15,662 bases of DNA from Candidatus Andersenbacteria bacterium RIFCSPHIGHO2_02_FULL_45_11 (lineage in GTDB: Bacteria > Patescibacteriota > Andersenbacteria > UBA10190): NCBI GenBank assembly GCA_001817055.1, contig MHHP01000001.1:1-15662 (forward strand). The letters run 5' to 3'. This document shows, piece by piece, positions 5,985 to 12,971 of the stretch (the stretch's first letter is position 1; each line of letters starts with the position of its first letter). Under the pieces are notes generated by a model. That model did not search any database, had not been told where the DNA came from, and saw only the letters and a program-made list of their open reading frames with translations. The position numbers and the translations under genes are program-made.

Positions 5985-6741
5985 GGCCTACTTGTTCCGC
6001 AATTGCAAGAAAATCCCTAGGGTGAACAGATGCACCGCCTACCAACACACCATCGGCACATGGGCCAGAAATATATTGCTGCACATTTTCTGCCGTAACA
6101 CTGCCGCCATACAAAATACGAACACGCTCTGCAAGTTCAGTATCAAACTTCTCTGCAATCTTTTTGCGAATAAGCAACACCACTTCACATACTTCGTTTG
6201 AATCAGGAAGTACGCCTGTACCAATTGCCCATAGTGGCTCATACGCGATGGGAGTTTTTAACAAAGAAACGCGATCAAGAGAAGAGAGCAATACATCAAT
6301 TTGGAGCGAAATAATAGAAATCGTATTGCCTGCCGCATGGTCCGCCTCTGACTCTCCAATACATACGATAGGCGTAATGCCGTGCTGTAGCAGAAGCTTT
6401 GCCTTTTGCGTAATGAGCAAGTCAGAATCGCCTTCAGCCGCACGCACTTCCGAATGCCCAATGATACACCACGTCACAAATTCGCGAATTTGCACTACTG
6501 ATACTTTACCCGTATGCGCACCCCGCTCCTCGTGATAGATATTCTGTGCCCCTATTGCGATACCAGACGCTTTACTTTCAGCGGCAATCACGGCAAGCGA
6601 TGGGTACGAAGGGCAGACAACTATTTCTACCGGATACTCTTTGATTGTCATCATTTTTTTCATTGCGGAAAAAACCTCTACTGCAGATTTGTGTGAGAGT
6701 TCCATCTTCCAGTTTCCTACAACCAGCGGCACCTTATCCAT
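5968..6741 (-). CDS. tpiA: Triosephosphate isomerase
   Basis: It interconverts dihydroxyacetone phosphate and glyceraldehyde-3-phosphate in the cytoplasm, using the products of the neighbouring aldolase. The 257 aa are full length. Asn10 and Lys12 in GNWKM bind substrate, His96 in IIGHSEVR and Glu168 in AYEPLWAIGTG are the catalytic pair, and YGGSV and GVLVGGAS form the phosphate site. The usual GHSERR reads GHSEVR here. It is the first gene of the tpiA-fba-pfkB operon; its ATG at 6741 lies only 30 bp from the divergent glycosyltransferase start, so both promoters share this short gap. Confidence 0.96.
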   Translation of the reverse strand: MDKVPLVVGNWKMELSHKSAVEVFSAMKKMMTIKEYPVEIVVCPSYPSLAVIAAESKASGIAIGAQNIYHEERGAHTGKVSVVQIREFVTWCIIGHSEVRAAEGDSDLLITQKAKLLLQHGITPIVCIGESEADHAAGNTISIISLQIDVLLSSLDRVSLLKTPIAYEPLWAIGTGVLPDSNEVCEVVLLIRKKIAEKFDTELAERVRILYGGSVTAENVQQYISGPCADGVLVGGASVHPRDFLAIAEQVGHAYAR

Positions 6742-6756
6742 CTGCCGTATAGTGTA

Positions 6757-6765
6757 TGATATACT
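6757..6765 (+). promoter_or_regulatory. Extended -10 promoter, leaderless, for the glycosyltransferase gene
   Basis: TG-A-TATACT is an extended -10 element; TGCATT (6 nt) and then the ATG at 6772 follow. No good -35 box is seen at 17 bp, consistent with an extended -10 promoter. The transcript would begin at or next to the start codon. Confidence 0.5.
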
Positions 6766-6771
6766 TGCATT

Positions 6772-7512
6772 ATGAACAATCCCTCCCTCAGCATTTCGGT
6801 CGTAATACCGGCCTACAACGAAGAAAAACGGTTACCAAATACCTTGCGTGCGACCATAGAATACTTAAAAGCCAGCCCGCATGAATGGGAAATTCTAGTT
6901 GTAAACGACGGCTCGCACGACAAAACCGCCGATATTGTGCGCGAATACGCCATACAAGACAAACAAGTAAAGCTCTTAGAATATGGAAAAAATCACGGCA
7001 AGGGCTATGCCGTACGGTACGGCATGACACACGCAACAGGAGATATCCAAGTATTTATGGATGCTGACAACTCAACCAGCATAGATCATATAGAAAAGTT
7101 CCTCCCCTACACCCAAAAAGGCTTTGACGTGGTAATTGGCTCTCGCGATGTAGATGGTGCGGATATTTCTGTACATCAACCAAAATATAAAGAATTACTG
7201 GGAGACTTGGGAAATCTTTGGATCCAACTATGGGCCGTGCCAGGTATTAAAGACACGCAAGCGGGGTTTAAAATGTTTACAAAAAAGGCATCCCAAAATG
7301 TATTTCCGTACCTCACAATAGACCGTTGGGGGTTTGACGTAGAAGCACTCGCCGTTGCACGCATGAAGGGGTACAGCATTTCCGAGCAACCAATTACATG
7401 GATCAACGACCCGAACAGTAAAGTTGCAGCAAGCGCGTACGTTGAAGTACTGAAAGAAGTTGTACAAGTACGCATCAATATACTCCGGGGGGTTTATGGC
7501 AGGGCAGCTTAG
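6772..7512 (+). CDS. Family 2 glycosyltransferase, dolichyl-phosphate glucosyltransferase-like (ALG5/DPM1 type)
   Basis: The 246-aa GT-A fold enzyme probably transfers a hexose from a nucleotide sugar to a polyprenyl phosphate carrier at the inner face of the membrane. SVVIPAYNEEKRLPNTL (9-25) opens the nucleotide-binding domain, with Asp46 in VVNDGS. The metal-binding DXD is Asp97-Ala-Asp99 in FMDADNSTS, a string typical of ALG5-like enzymes. KNHGKGYAVRYGM, GSRDVDGA, QAGFKMF and RWGFDVEAL follow in the family order. There is no C-terminal membrane segment, so it must be soluble or peripheral. Its 3' end overlaps the galT-like gene by 17 nt, which suggests shared nucleotide-sugar metabolism. 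The uppS and ispA products encoded nearby could supply the lipid carrier. Confidence 0.88.
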   Translation: MNNPSLSISVVIPAYNEEKRLPNTLRATIEYLKASPHEWEILVVNDGSHDKTADIVREYAIQDKQVKLLEYGKNHGKGYAVRYGMTHATGDIQVFMDADNSTSIDHIEKFLPYTQKGFDVVIGSRDVDGADISVHQPKYKELLGDLGNLWIQLWAVPGIKDTQAGFKMFTKKASQNVFPYLTIDRWGFDVEALAVARMKGYSISEQPITWINDPNSKVAASAYVEVLKEVVQVRINILRGVYGRAA

Positions 7513-8551
7513 ACAAGACCCAATAACGGAAAAATGGGTTGCCATTGCAACAGAGCTCGCAAAACCCCTGCCCGCCGATTTGGCGGGGCCTGCTCCTTTT
7601 AATCACGAAGCTAAGCCAAAAGAACCCTTGCCTCGCTACAAAGCAGATTGCCCGTTTTGCAATCTTGCAGCATTTCCGCAAGAGCCGGATGTATTGCGCC
7701 TGCCCGATGATGTAAACCAATGGCAAGTACATATATTTGCAAATAAATACCCTGCTTTTGTACCCAAAGATGACTTTAAATCATGGAACGAAGGGCCGTA
7801 CCGCGCAACAGATGCAACTGGATATCATGAACTACTTGCAACACGCTACCACAACCAAGACGAGGGCGTAGCGCCACTCCATCTCATATCACTGGAACTG
7901 GAAGCACTAGTGCTGCGCTATCGGCAATTAAAAGGAGAAGTCGGAATTAACTATATCCAGATCATAAAAAACCATGGCAAAGAAGCGGGCGGATCATTAG
8001 AACATCCACACCATCAGATCTTTTCTATTCCTGTACTCCCGAGCGATATTGCAGAATTACTGCATGGAACAGAACGCTACGCAAAAAAACACGGCGAAAA
8101 AGCGTTTACTATTATCTTGGATCATGAACGAGAACATAAAAAACGTATCGTATTTGAGAACGAATACTTTACCGCATTCTGCCCGTTCGCGTCCCGAGTA
8201 CCGTTTGAAACGTGGATCATGCCGCGCAAATCAGACCCGTTTTTTGAAGACATAGGGCCGGATGAGCGCGAAGCATTGGCTGAGGCAATGCAACAAGTAT
8301 TAGGCCGTATGTACACGGGCCTAGCAGACCCAGCGTATAACTACTACATTCATTCTGCGCCATGTGATGAAACGGGATTTGTATGCGATAAAAGCCTATT
8401 CAGCCACTTTAGATGGCACATTGCCATATTGCCTCGCCTATCTCAGCCAGGAGGATTCGAACTTGGGACGGGTATAGATATTAATACAGTATTGCCAGAA
8501 GACGCTGCGGCATTTCTGCGTGAACAACACTTACCGGAACAGGTAACTTAG
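7496..8551 (+). CDS. galT: Galactose-1-phosphate uridylyltransferase family protein
   Basis: The 351-aa two-domain HIT-superfamily enzyme exchanges UDP (or another nucleotidyl group) between hexose phosphates. Cys52 and Cys55 in DCPFC resemble the zinc site. The active site is EHPHHQIFSIP (169-179), with His172 expected to be the nucleotidylated residue; NHGKEAGGS lies just before it. A second HIT-like domain ends in HFRWHIAILPRL (304-315). The ATG at 7496 has GGGGGG 3 nt upstream as a possible Shine-Dalgarno and gives the family N-terminus MAGQLRQDPITEKWVAIA; an upstream start at 7460 adds residues unlike the family. Specificity is open: ADP-glucose phosphorylase-type enzymes look alike. Confidence 0.88.
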   Translation: MAGQLRQDPITEKWVAIATELAKPLPADLAGPAPFNHEAKPKEPLPRYKADCPFCNLAAFPQEPDVLRLPDDVNQWQVHIFANKYPAFVPKDDFKSWNEGPYRATDATGYHELLATRYHNQDEGVAPLHLISLELEALVLRYRQLKGEVGINYIQIIKNHGKEAGGSLEHPHHQIFSIPVLPSDIAELLHGTERYAKKHGEKAFTIILDHEREHKKRIVFENEYFTAFCPFASRVPFETWIMPRKSDPFFEDIGPDEREALAEAMQQVLGRMYTGLADPAYNYYIHSAPCDETGFVCDKSLFSHFRWHIAILPRLSQPGGFELGTGIDINTVLPEDAAAFLREQHLPEQVT

Positions 8552-8552
8552 T

Positions 8553-8580
8553 GTCATTCCGGCCTCCGAGCCGGAATCCA
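8553..8580 (+). repeat. REP-like hairpin after galT
   Basis: ATTCCGGC and GCCGGAAT form a perfect 8-bp stem around CTCCGA, inside the frame GTCATTCCGG...CCGGAATCC. It begins right after the galT stop. The related copy at 4085-4110 also follows a stop codon in the sense direction. No U tract follows. The remaining bases up to 8666 contain no gene that I can support; an isolated TATAAT at 8621 has no partner box. Confidence 0.65.
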
Positions 8581-8670
8581 CGTTATATCGTTAGTTCAAC
8601 CCTTACCTTTGAAGTAGCATTATAATACGGCATTAAGGCTTATTGGGCATTTTACATGCGTACTTGAAAG

Positions 8671-8708
8671 AAAAAAGCGCGAGCAGACTTTGGTAAGTCT
8701 ACGCGCGC
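8671..8708 (-). terminator. Rho-independent terminator of the 148-aa gene
   Basis: On the minus strand a GC-rich stem (GCGCGC...AGACTT pairing with AAGTCT...GCGCGC, two mismatches, loop ACCA) is followed directly by TTTTTTC. It lies just after the stop at 8717. It resembles the terminator at 9856-9890 in both stem base and loop-side sequence. Confidence 0.85.
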
Positions 8709-8716
8709 AATGATTA

Positions 8717-9163
8717 TTACTGACTTTTTGGAGGCCAGCCTCCATCAAAGATTTGTGGCTCTTGATCGTCAGGGTGATTCGCAACCGATGTATCCAGCTT
8801 GACATCGCTATCACTGTCTTCGCCAGAGGAATCCTCTTCCGGCACGTCTCCGTGTTCGGCAATGTACGTAAGAAGAGTAAACGCAGCCTGTGCATTCGCT
8901 CCCCAGTCTCCATCAGGAACGAGGGTTCCCTCATCGGCAACATCATCGAAATCAATCGGGGAGTCCAGCTCACAAAGACTGATCATTGAACGTATGAAAA
9001 CGTTCGCGACGTCGGGGAAAGTGGGCGGCACACCGATGGCAACAATGCCACGATGCACACTTTTAGCGTCCGCAAGCCAAACAGCTTCGATCATGATCAA
9101 TTTTCCTTCTGTTGTATATGCCCTAGGTTGAAATGTACGACATTTGTTGACGTGGCGAGGCAT
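8717..9163 (-). CDS. Hypothetical protein, 148 aa, acidic C-terminus
   Basis: I do not recognise a family. The first about 25 residues are basic (MPRHVNKCRTFQPRAYTTEG), the middle (about 25-100) is a mixed soluble domain, and a disordered acidic Ser/Asp/Glu tail (about 108-125) precedes a C-terminus ending in GGWPPKSQ. No signal peptide or membrane segment is seen. It is a single-gene unit with its own promoter (9188-9216) and a strong terminator. The ATG at 9163 lies about 17 nt after the expected transcription start; ATG at 9094 (Met24) is an alternative. A frame at 8620-8973 overlaps it but has no support. Confidence 0.65.
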   Translation of the reverse strand: MPRHVNKCRTFQPRAYTTEGKLIMIEAVWLADAKSVHRGIVAIGVPPTFPDVANVFIRSMISLCELDSPIDFDDVADEGTLVPDGDWGANAQAAFTLLTYIAEHGDVPEEDSSGEDSDSDVKLDTSVANHPDDQEPQIFDGGWPPKSQ

Positions 9164-9187
9164 ACGAAAACGCCCATCAACTGCACA

Positions 9188-9216
9188 ATACTAGGTTAAA
9201 TTAGAATATTCGTCAA
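9188..9216 (-). promoter_or_regulatory. Promoter of the 148-aa gene
   Basis: TTGACG, 17 bp, TAGTAT on the minus strand, a near-consensus sigma-70 promoter. The expected start is near 9180, followed by TGCAGTTG and a short leader. Confidence 0.7.
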
Positions 9217-9236
9217 GCGCAATGGTAGCCGCGTTC

Positions 9237-9260
9237 CCTTCCCCCCAGACGGGGAGAAGG
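9237..9260. repeat. GC-rich intergenic hairpin
   Basis: CCTTCCCCCC and GGGGAGAAGG form a 10-bp stem with one wobble around AGAC, 29 bp beyond the stop of the coiled-coil gene and behind the -35 box of the 148-aa gene. It resembles common dispersed CTTCTCCCC/GGGGAGAAGG elements. Without a U tract it is at best a weak terminator for the coiled-coil gene. Confidence 0.55.
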
Positions 9261-9288
9261 TTAAGACGAGGGGGCGTAAGCGGTTATG

Positions 9289-9813
9289 CTATCGTTCCAA
9301 CACCTTGATCCGTTCTTCGTAATGTTGCAGCGTCACGTTTGTTACAGTTTGGTTTTCAGTCAACTGCGCAACATGTTCCAATGTAATTTCTCCAACTTGT
9401 TTTACTTCTTGCAGAGTTTCTTCAAGATTTCTCACCTTTTCGGGTAATACCAAAAGAGGTGTATATACTTCCAACGCCGCTTTCAGACTTGCCTGATAAT
9501 TCTCGCCCAATGCACCAACATACTGCTGCATCAGTATGTCCTGTTCTTCAAGTTGCGTATCAATAGTAGTTTCCTGTTCTTTAAATCTCTTGTCTACTTT
9601 TTTATTTTGCTCGACAAACCGATCATCCATCGTTTTTACCAGACCCTTACTCTGCTCCGCAAATCTTGTATCCATCGTTTTTGCTATATTCTTATCCTGT
9701 TCAACAAATCTTGTGTCTATCCTATTATCCTGTGCAGAAAACCGCTTATCCATCTCTTGGGTAATAACCTTAGTCTGTTCTGCTAGCAGCTTCTTAAAGG
9801 TTTTTTCATCCAT
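9289..9813 (-). CDS. Coiled-coil protein with 11/15-residue repeats
   Basis: The 174-aa product is almost wholly helical. D-x-R-F (or its variant DTQL) begins a repeat at residues 22, 33, 48, 63, 74 and 85, giving unit lengths of 11, 15, 15, 11 and 11. Hydrophobic residues follow 4-7 and 4-4-7 spacing, as in right-handed coiled coils, not the heptad pattern. Q at the fourth place after the Phe (as in FVEQ, FAEQ) recurs. A non-repeated part (95-130) and a second, heptad-like coiled coil (about 128-174) follow. There is no signal peptide or membrane segment. It is a single gene with a probably leaderless promoter. An oligomeric rod or scaffold is likely; partner unknown. Confidence 0.8.
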   Translation of the reverse strand: MDEKTFKKLLAEQTKVITQEMDKRFSAQDNRIDTRFVEQDKNIAKTMDTRFAEQSKGLVKTMDDRFVEQNKKVDKRFKEQETTIDTQLEEQDILMQQYVGALGENYQASLKAALEVYTPLLVLPEKVRNLEETLQEVKQVGEITLEHVAQLTENQTVTNVTLQHYEERIKVLER

Positions 9814-9819
9814 AGGTGC

Positions 9820-9828
9820 ATAGTACCA
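9820..9828 (-). promoter_or_regulatory. Extended -10 promoter, leaderless, for the coiled-coil gene
   Basis: TG-G-TACTAT on the minus strand, then GCACCT (6 nt) and the ATG at 9813. It has the same geometry as the promoters of the glycosyltransferase and KilA-N genes. No clear -35 box. Confidence 0.45.
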
Positions 9829-9855
9829 AATTGACAGGAAAAATACACGGCAAAG

Positions 9856-9890
9856 AAAAAGCGCGAACGGACTTGGGAGTCTATTCGCGC
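9856..9890 (-). terminator. Rho-independent terminator of the 105-aa gene
   Basis: On the minus strand GCGCGAA-AGACT pairs with AGTCC-TTCGCGC around CCCA, with one mismatch and one wobble, and is followed by TTTTTC. It lies 11 nt after the stop of the gene at 9902-10219. Its base, GCGCG...CGCGC, matches the terminator at 8671-8708. Confidence 0.85.
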
Positions 9891-9901
9891 GCTACAAAAA
9901 G

Positions 9902-10219
9902 TTACTTCTCCAAACGGGCACGAAGAATTTCCTGTGCTTTTTTGGTAGATCCTTCGATTCTCCAACCACCATCAGTATCTGGAACAGTTCTGTGATCATT
10001 TAGCACAGACACTATTGATCCCATACCACAAAGGCACTCCACTGATACATACGGAGGCGCAGCCCGCGGAAGATGGTGGGTAACTCTTGAGACGGTCAAT
10101 ATATCATTTTCCATGGCGATGGACTGACCTTCTTGAGGCAGAACTTGCATAGCAAATTTTTTACTCACGTACAAAGGATCTTTTGTAGGTGATTTCAGAA
10201 CCAATAGAACAGATTGCAT
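9902..10219 (-). CDS. Hypothetical protein, 105 aa
   Basis: I do not recognise a family. The small soluble protein starts MQSVLLVLKSPTKDPLY, has two cysteines in VECLCGMGS (59-67) and ends in a basic helix (about 92-105). A beta-rich fold is likely for residues 1-80. It is a single-gene unit with a strong promoter, a good Shine-Dalgarno (GGGAG, 8 nt before the ATG) and its own terminator. A palindrome lies at the predicted transcription start, so it may be regulated. Confidence 0.7.
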   Translation of the reverse strand: MQSVLLVLKSPTKDPLYVSKKFAMQVLPQEGQSIAMENDILTVSRVTHHLPRAAPPYVSVECLCGMGSIVSVLNDHRTVPDTDGGWRIEGSTKKAQEILRARLEK

Positions 10220-10258
10220 AGCATCATCTCCCGAGAAAAGTTGTTAAAGGATACAAGT

Positions 10259-10272
10259 GTTGCAACTGCAAC
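10259..10272. promoter_or_regulatory. Possible operator at the start of the 105-aa transcript
   Basis: GTTGCA-AC-TGCAAC is a perfect 6-2-6 inverted repeat located about 6 nt after the -10 box, at the expected +1. This is the position of a typical repressor site. The regulator is unknown. Confidence 0.35.
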
Positions 10273-10277
10273 GTAAA

Positions 10278-10307
10278 ATAATAGCACTATATCGTACTAT
10301 CCGTCAA
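10278..10307 (-). promoter_or_regulatory. Promoter of the 105-aa gene, overlapping the uppS stop
   Basis: TTGACG, 18 bp, TATTAT on the minus strand. The TGA of the -35 box is the stop codon of uppS. The core GCGCTTGACG is shared with the promoter of the 148-aa gene. Confidence 0.7.
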
Positions 10308-10999
10308 GCGCCTTTACGCCGTTGGCGCTTGGCGTATTCTTCTATTGCTTCATCAAAGTCTTTGGTCGTAAATTCTGGCCACAATTTTTCTGTAAACCAT
10401 AATTGAGAATCTGTTACATCCCACATCATAAACCCGGCAGACAAATGCGGCTCTCCTCCTGTGCGAATAATAAAATCGACAGGCGGTAAATCTTTTGTAA
10501 ATAAATGCTGCTTAATAATTTCTGGAGTTATATCTTGTACCCCTTCTTGTATAATATCTTTCATTGCCTGCATCATTTCATCTACCCCGTCGTATGCCAA
10601 AAAGAAATTCAAAAAATGCCGTGAATAATGAGCGGTTTCAGAAATGGCATGCTCCACAGAACTGCGAACTGGAAGTGGGAACTTCTCGCGCCAGCGCCCA
10701 AACACATTTACGCGCGCCTGCCTACTATGAACAGTATCGCTCCCTGCTAAATCTTTGAACTCTTTGCGGAACAGAGCAAGAAGACCGGCAACTTCTTGTA
10801 AGTCACGCTTAGTAAAATTATCAAGCGACATTCCCCAAATAGACACATGCTCCACACCCAGGTCTGCAGCATGTGGCATAACCGTTCGAATTACTTCAGC
10901 CCCTTGAGTATGGCCATCGATTGCAGACTTTCCGTGCTCGGCAGCCCACCGACGATTCCCATCAGGAATAATGGCAACGTGACGCGGAATAGTATTCAT
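10304..10999 (-). CDS. uppS: Isoprenyl transferase / undecaprenyl diphosphate synthase
   Basis: The cis-prenyltransferase extends farnesyl diphosphate with isopentenyl diphosphate to the C55 carrier used for peptidoglycan and other surface polymers. The 231 aa are near the usual length. HVAIIPDGNRRWA (7-19) holds catalytic Asp13; SLDNF (58-62), IIRTGGEPHLS (177-187) and LWPEF (206-210) follow. RTGGEPHLSAGFMMW replaces the RTSGEQRLSNFLLW of well-studied bacterial enzymes and FLAYDG replaces the usual NYGG motif, so the product chain length could differ. The start overlaps the upstream synthase stop as ATGA, which links farnesyl supply to its use. Confidence 0.94.
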   Translation of the reverse strand: MNTIPRHVAIIPDGNRRWAAEHGKSAIDGHTQGAEVIRTVMPHAADLGVEHVSIWGMSLDNFTKRDLQEVAGLLALFRKEFKDLAGSDTVHSRQARVNVFGRWREKFPLPVRSSVEHAISETAHYSRHFLNFFLAYDGVDEMMQAMKDIIQEGVQDITPEIIKQHLFTKDLPPVDFIIRTGGEPHLSAGFMMWDVTDSQLWFTEKLWPEFTTKDFDEAIEEYAKRQRRKGA

Positions 11000-11811
11000 A
11001 GGGCAAATGACGCAATAAGAAGGTTACCAGTTGCAGTAAGCACCTCGGTATTTCCCGAAACTTTTGCAAGCCAAGTTGCCGCTTCTTCTTCATATTGTTT
11101 CGCACGCGCAATTGCGCCCTCCCGACTAAACGAATCCATAGTAACTGGATCATTATCGCATACATCGTCTAATAATTGGAAGGCTACCCCGAGTGATTTT
11201 CCCCACGCACCGAGCGCATCAATATCCGTATCGGTCGCTCCAGCCACAATCGCACCAAGCCGGCACGATACAGAGAATAACAGTGCGGTCTTGCGTTCAT
11301 GAATGGAAATAATTTCTTCTTCTGATAAGGAGTTCAGCTTTGCCATCATATCATCTACTTGCCCCCCAACTGTTCCCCGGCTTCCGGTTGCAATTGCCAA
11401 TTCAGCCACAAGTCGACTATTACCCGTTTCCGCAAGCCACTGAAACGCACACGTAAGCAGCGCATCCCCGGCTAAAATTGCAGTGGCTTCATCAAACGCT
11501 TTATGACACGATGGCTTGCCTCTGCGCATGTCGTCATCATCCATTGCAGGCAGATCATCATGAATGAGCGTATACGTATGCAATGCCTCCAGGGCAGCGG
11601 CAGAAATCATTGCCAATTTTCTATCGCCCCCCATCGCCTCGCACGATGTAATACATAATGCGGGGCGTAGACGCTTGCCTCCAGCAAATACGCTATACCG
11701 CAATGCCTCATGCAATCGGGTAGGAATGACAGAGACAGGCGGCAGTAGCCGATCAAGCTCAGCGTCAACCTGCTTTTGAATATCTAATAAATATTCCTTA
11801 GGCGAAACCAT
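10996..11811 (-). CDS. ispA: Polyprenyl synthetase, farnesyl diphosphate synthase type
   Basis: The trans-prenyltransferase condenses isopentenyl diphosphate with allylic diphosphates. GGKRLRP (44-50), the first Asp-rich motif HDDLPAMDDDDMRRG (84-98), GGQ (149-151) and the second Asp motif FQLLDDVCD (211-219) are all present. The longer first motif, DDLPAMD, is the bacterial FPP/GGPP form. At 271 aa it is shorter than usual: the GK...TYP segment that normally follows the second motif is missing. Activity should still be possible because all metal ligands remain. AGGA lies a few nt before the ATG, and the ruvX stop is 6 nt upstream. Confidence 0.92.
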   Translation of the reverse strand: MVSPKEYLLDIQKQVDAELDRLLPPVSVIPTRLHEALRYSVFAGGKRLRPALCITSCEAMGGDRKLAMISAAALEALHTYTLIHDDLPAMDDDDMRRGKPSCHKAFDEATAILAGDALLTCAFQWLAETGNSRLVAELAIATGSRGTVGGQVDDMMAKLNSLSEEEIISIHERKTALLFSVSCRLGAIVAGATDTDIDALGAWGKSLGVAFQLLDDVCDNDPVTMDSFSREGAIARAKQYEEEAATWLAKVSGNTEVLTATGNLLIASFAL

Positions 11812-11817
11812 AGGTTC

Positions 11818-12222
11818 CTATGTGCGCTGAGTAATAAATTCTTGCAAGAGTATACGCGCAGCCTCTGCGTGCTCTTGCGAAATATCCGCGCCTTCCAGCT
11901 GTAATGTTTTCTTTGCCTCTCGTGAAGTCAATGTTTCGTCGGCTTCCACAACAGTTACCGTATCGCCAAAAAACGATCGCAGATCTTGTATAAACTCGTA
12001 TGTTTTTTGCGTCTGAGCCGTTTCACTTCCATCCTCTATATGATATGGAACACCTACTAAAATAGTATCTGCAGAAGTTGCGCTTTTTGCAGCAGCAAGC
12101 TCTTTCATGGTGTTACTTTTTTTACGATCGATTGTTGCATATCGATACGCAATCGGATCAGCATGATCCGTTGCAGCTATGCCGATATATCGATCGCCCA
12201 CGTCTAATGCGAGAGCATTCAT
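11818..12222 (-). CDS. ruvX: RuvX/YqgF-family Holliday junction resolvase-like nuclease
   Basis: The 134-aa RNase H-fold protein is of the YqgF family, linked to pre-16S rRNA 5' processing and junction resolution. LALDVGDRYIGIA (4-16) has the first acid, Asp7. ILVGVPYHIEDGSETAQTQ (54-72) is the family central loop, and VEADETLTSREA (92-103) contributes Glu96. The third motif, normally DxxAAxxIL, reads EHAEAARILL with His118 where Asp is expected. The start overlaps the map stop (ATGA), placing it in the ribosomal/secretion run. Confidence 0.92.
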   Translation of the reverse strand: MNALALDVGDRYIGIAATDHADPIAYRYATIDRKKSNTMKELAAAKSATSADTILVGVPYHIEDGSETAQTQKTYEFIQDLRSFFGDTVTVVEADETLTSREAKKTLQLEGADISQEHAEAARILLQEFITQRT

Positions 12223-12968
12223 GCCGTTAAAATTACCGGGCCACTTTTTGTAATTGCAATCGTATGCTCTTCATGCGCCGCACTCTTGCCCGAAATTGCC
12301 ACAATACCCCATCCATCATCTGCTGTGTCTACGTCCGGGCTTCCAATAGTTACCATCGGCTCAATCGCAATCACCATACCCTCTTGCAGTACAGGCCCTA
12401 GCCCCGCAAGCCCAAAGTTTGGAACTTGAGGCTCCTCGTGTAGCTCAAACCCCACACCATGGCCTACCAGCTTTCGCACCACTTCAAATCCTTCACCTTC
12501 TACATACTCTTGTATAGCGTGGCCAATATTACCAACTGGGCTCCCGGGTAGCGCCTGCGCAATACCAACAACAAGCGCCTGTTTTGTAACTGCCAGTAAA
12601 CGTACATATTCATCAGTAATAGCTCCAACACCTACTGTTCGCGCACTGTCTACAATCATTCCACCCAAAGAAAGTCCCGCATCAATACTTACAATATCCC
12701 CTTCTTGAAAGGGAACATTATTCGGGATGCCATGCACCACTTGCTGGTTTATTGAAATACAAATAGAGGCCGGAAACGGTGGCTCGCCATACCCTTTAAA
12801 TACCGGCTGGGCGCCTGCATCCGCTATCATCTTCTCGGCTATAGTATTGAGCTGATTACCGGTAACTCCAACAGCTGCCGTTGCAACAAGAACATCCAAA
12901 ATACCCCCCAGCACATGCCCAGCAGCTGCTAAGCGCTGGATTTCTTCCTGTGTTTTTTTCCGAATCAT
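12219..12968 (-). CDS. map: Methionine aminopeptidase, type I
   Basis: It removes the initiator methionine from new proteins at the ribosome. The 249 aa are normal for type Ia. The two-metal site is complete: Asp96 (SIDAG), Asp107 (VDSARTV), His170 (GHGVG), Glu203 (AIEPM) and Glu234 (HEEHTI). His79 (VVHGIPN) and His177 (ELHEEPQVPN) are the usual substrate histidines. No N-terminal zinc-finger extension. It follows adk by 3 nt, the classic secY-adk-map order of Gram-positive-type spc operons, but infA, rpmJ and rpsM do not follow. Confidence 0.96.
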   Translation of the reverse strand: MIRKKTQEEIQRLAAAGHVLGGILDVLVATAAVGVTGNQLNTIAEKMIADAGAQPVFKGYGEPPFPASICISINQQVVHGIPNNVPFQEGDIVSIDAGLSLGGMIVDSARTVGVGAITDEYVRLLAVTKQALVVGIAQALPGSPVGNIGHAIQEYVEGEGFEVVRKLVGHGVGFELHEEPQVPNFGLAGLGPVLQEGMVIAIEPMVTIGSPDVDTADDGWGIVAISGKSAAHEEHTIAITKSGPVILTA

Positions 12969-12971
12969 ACC

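Noticed and set aside
8620..8973. 117-codon minus-strand frame overlapping the 148-aa gene
   Set aside because: It runs through the strong terminator and has no promoter; the 148-aa frame fits the promoter and terminator exactly.
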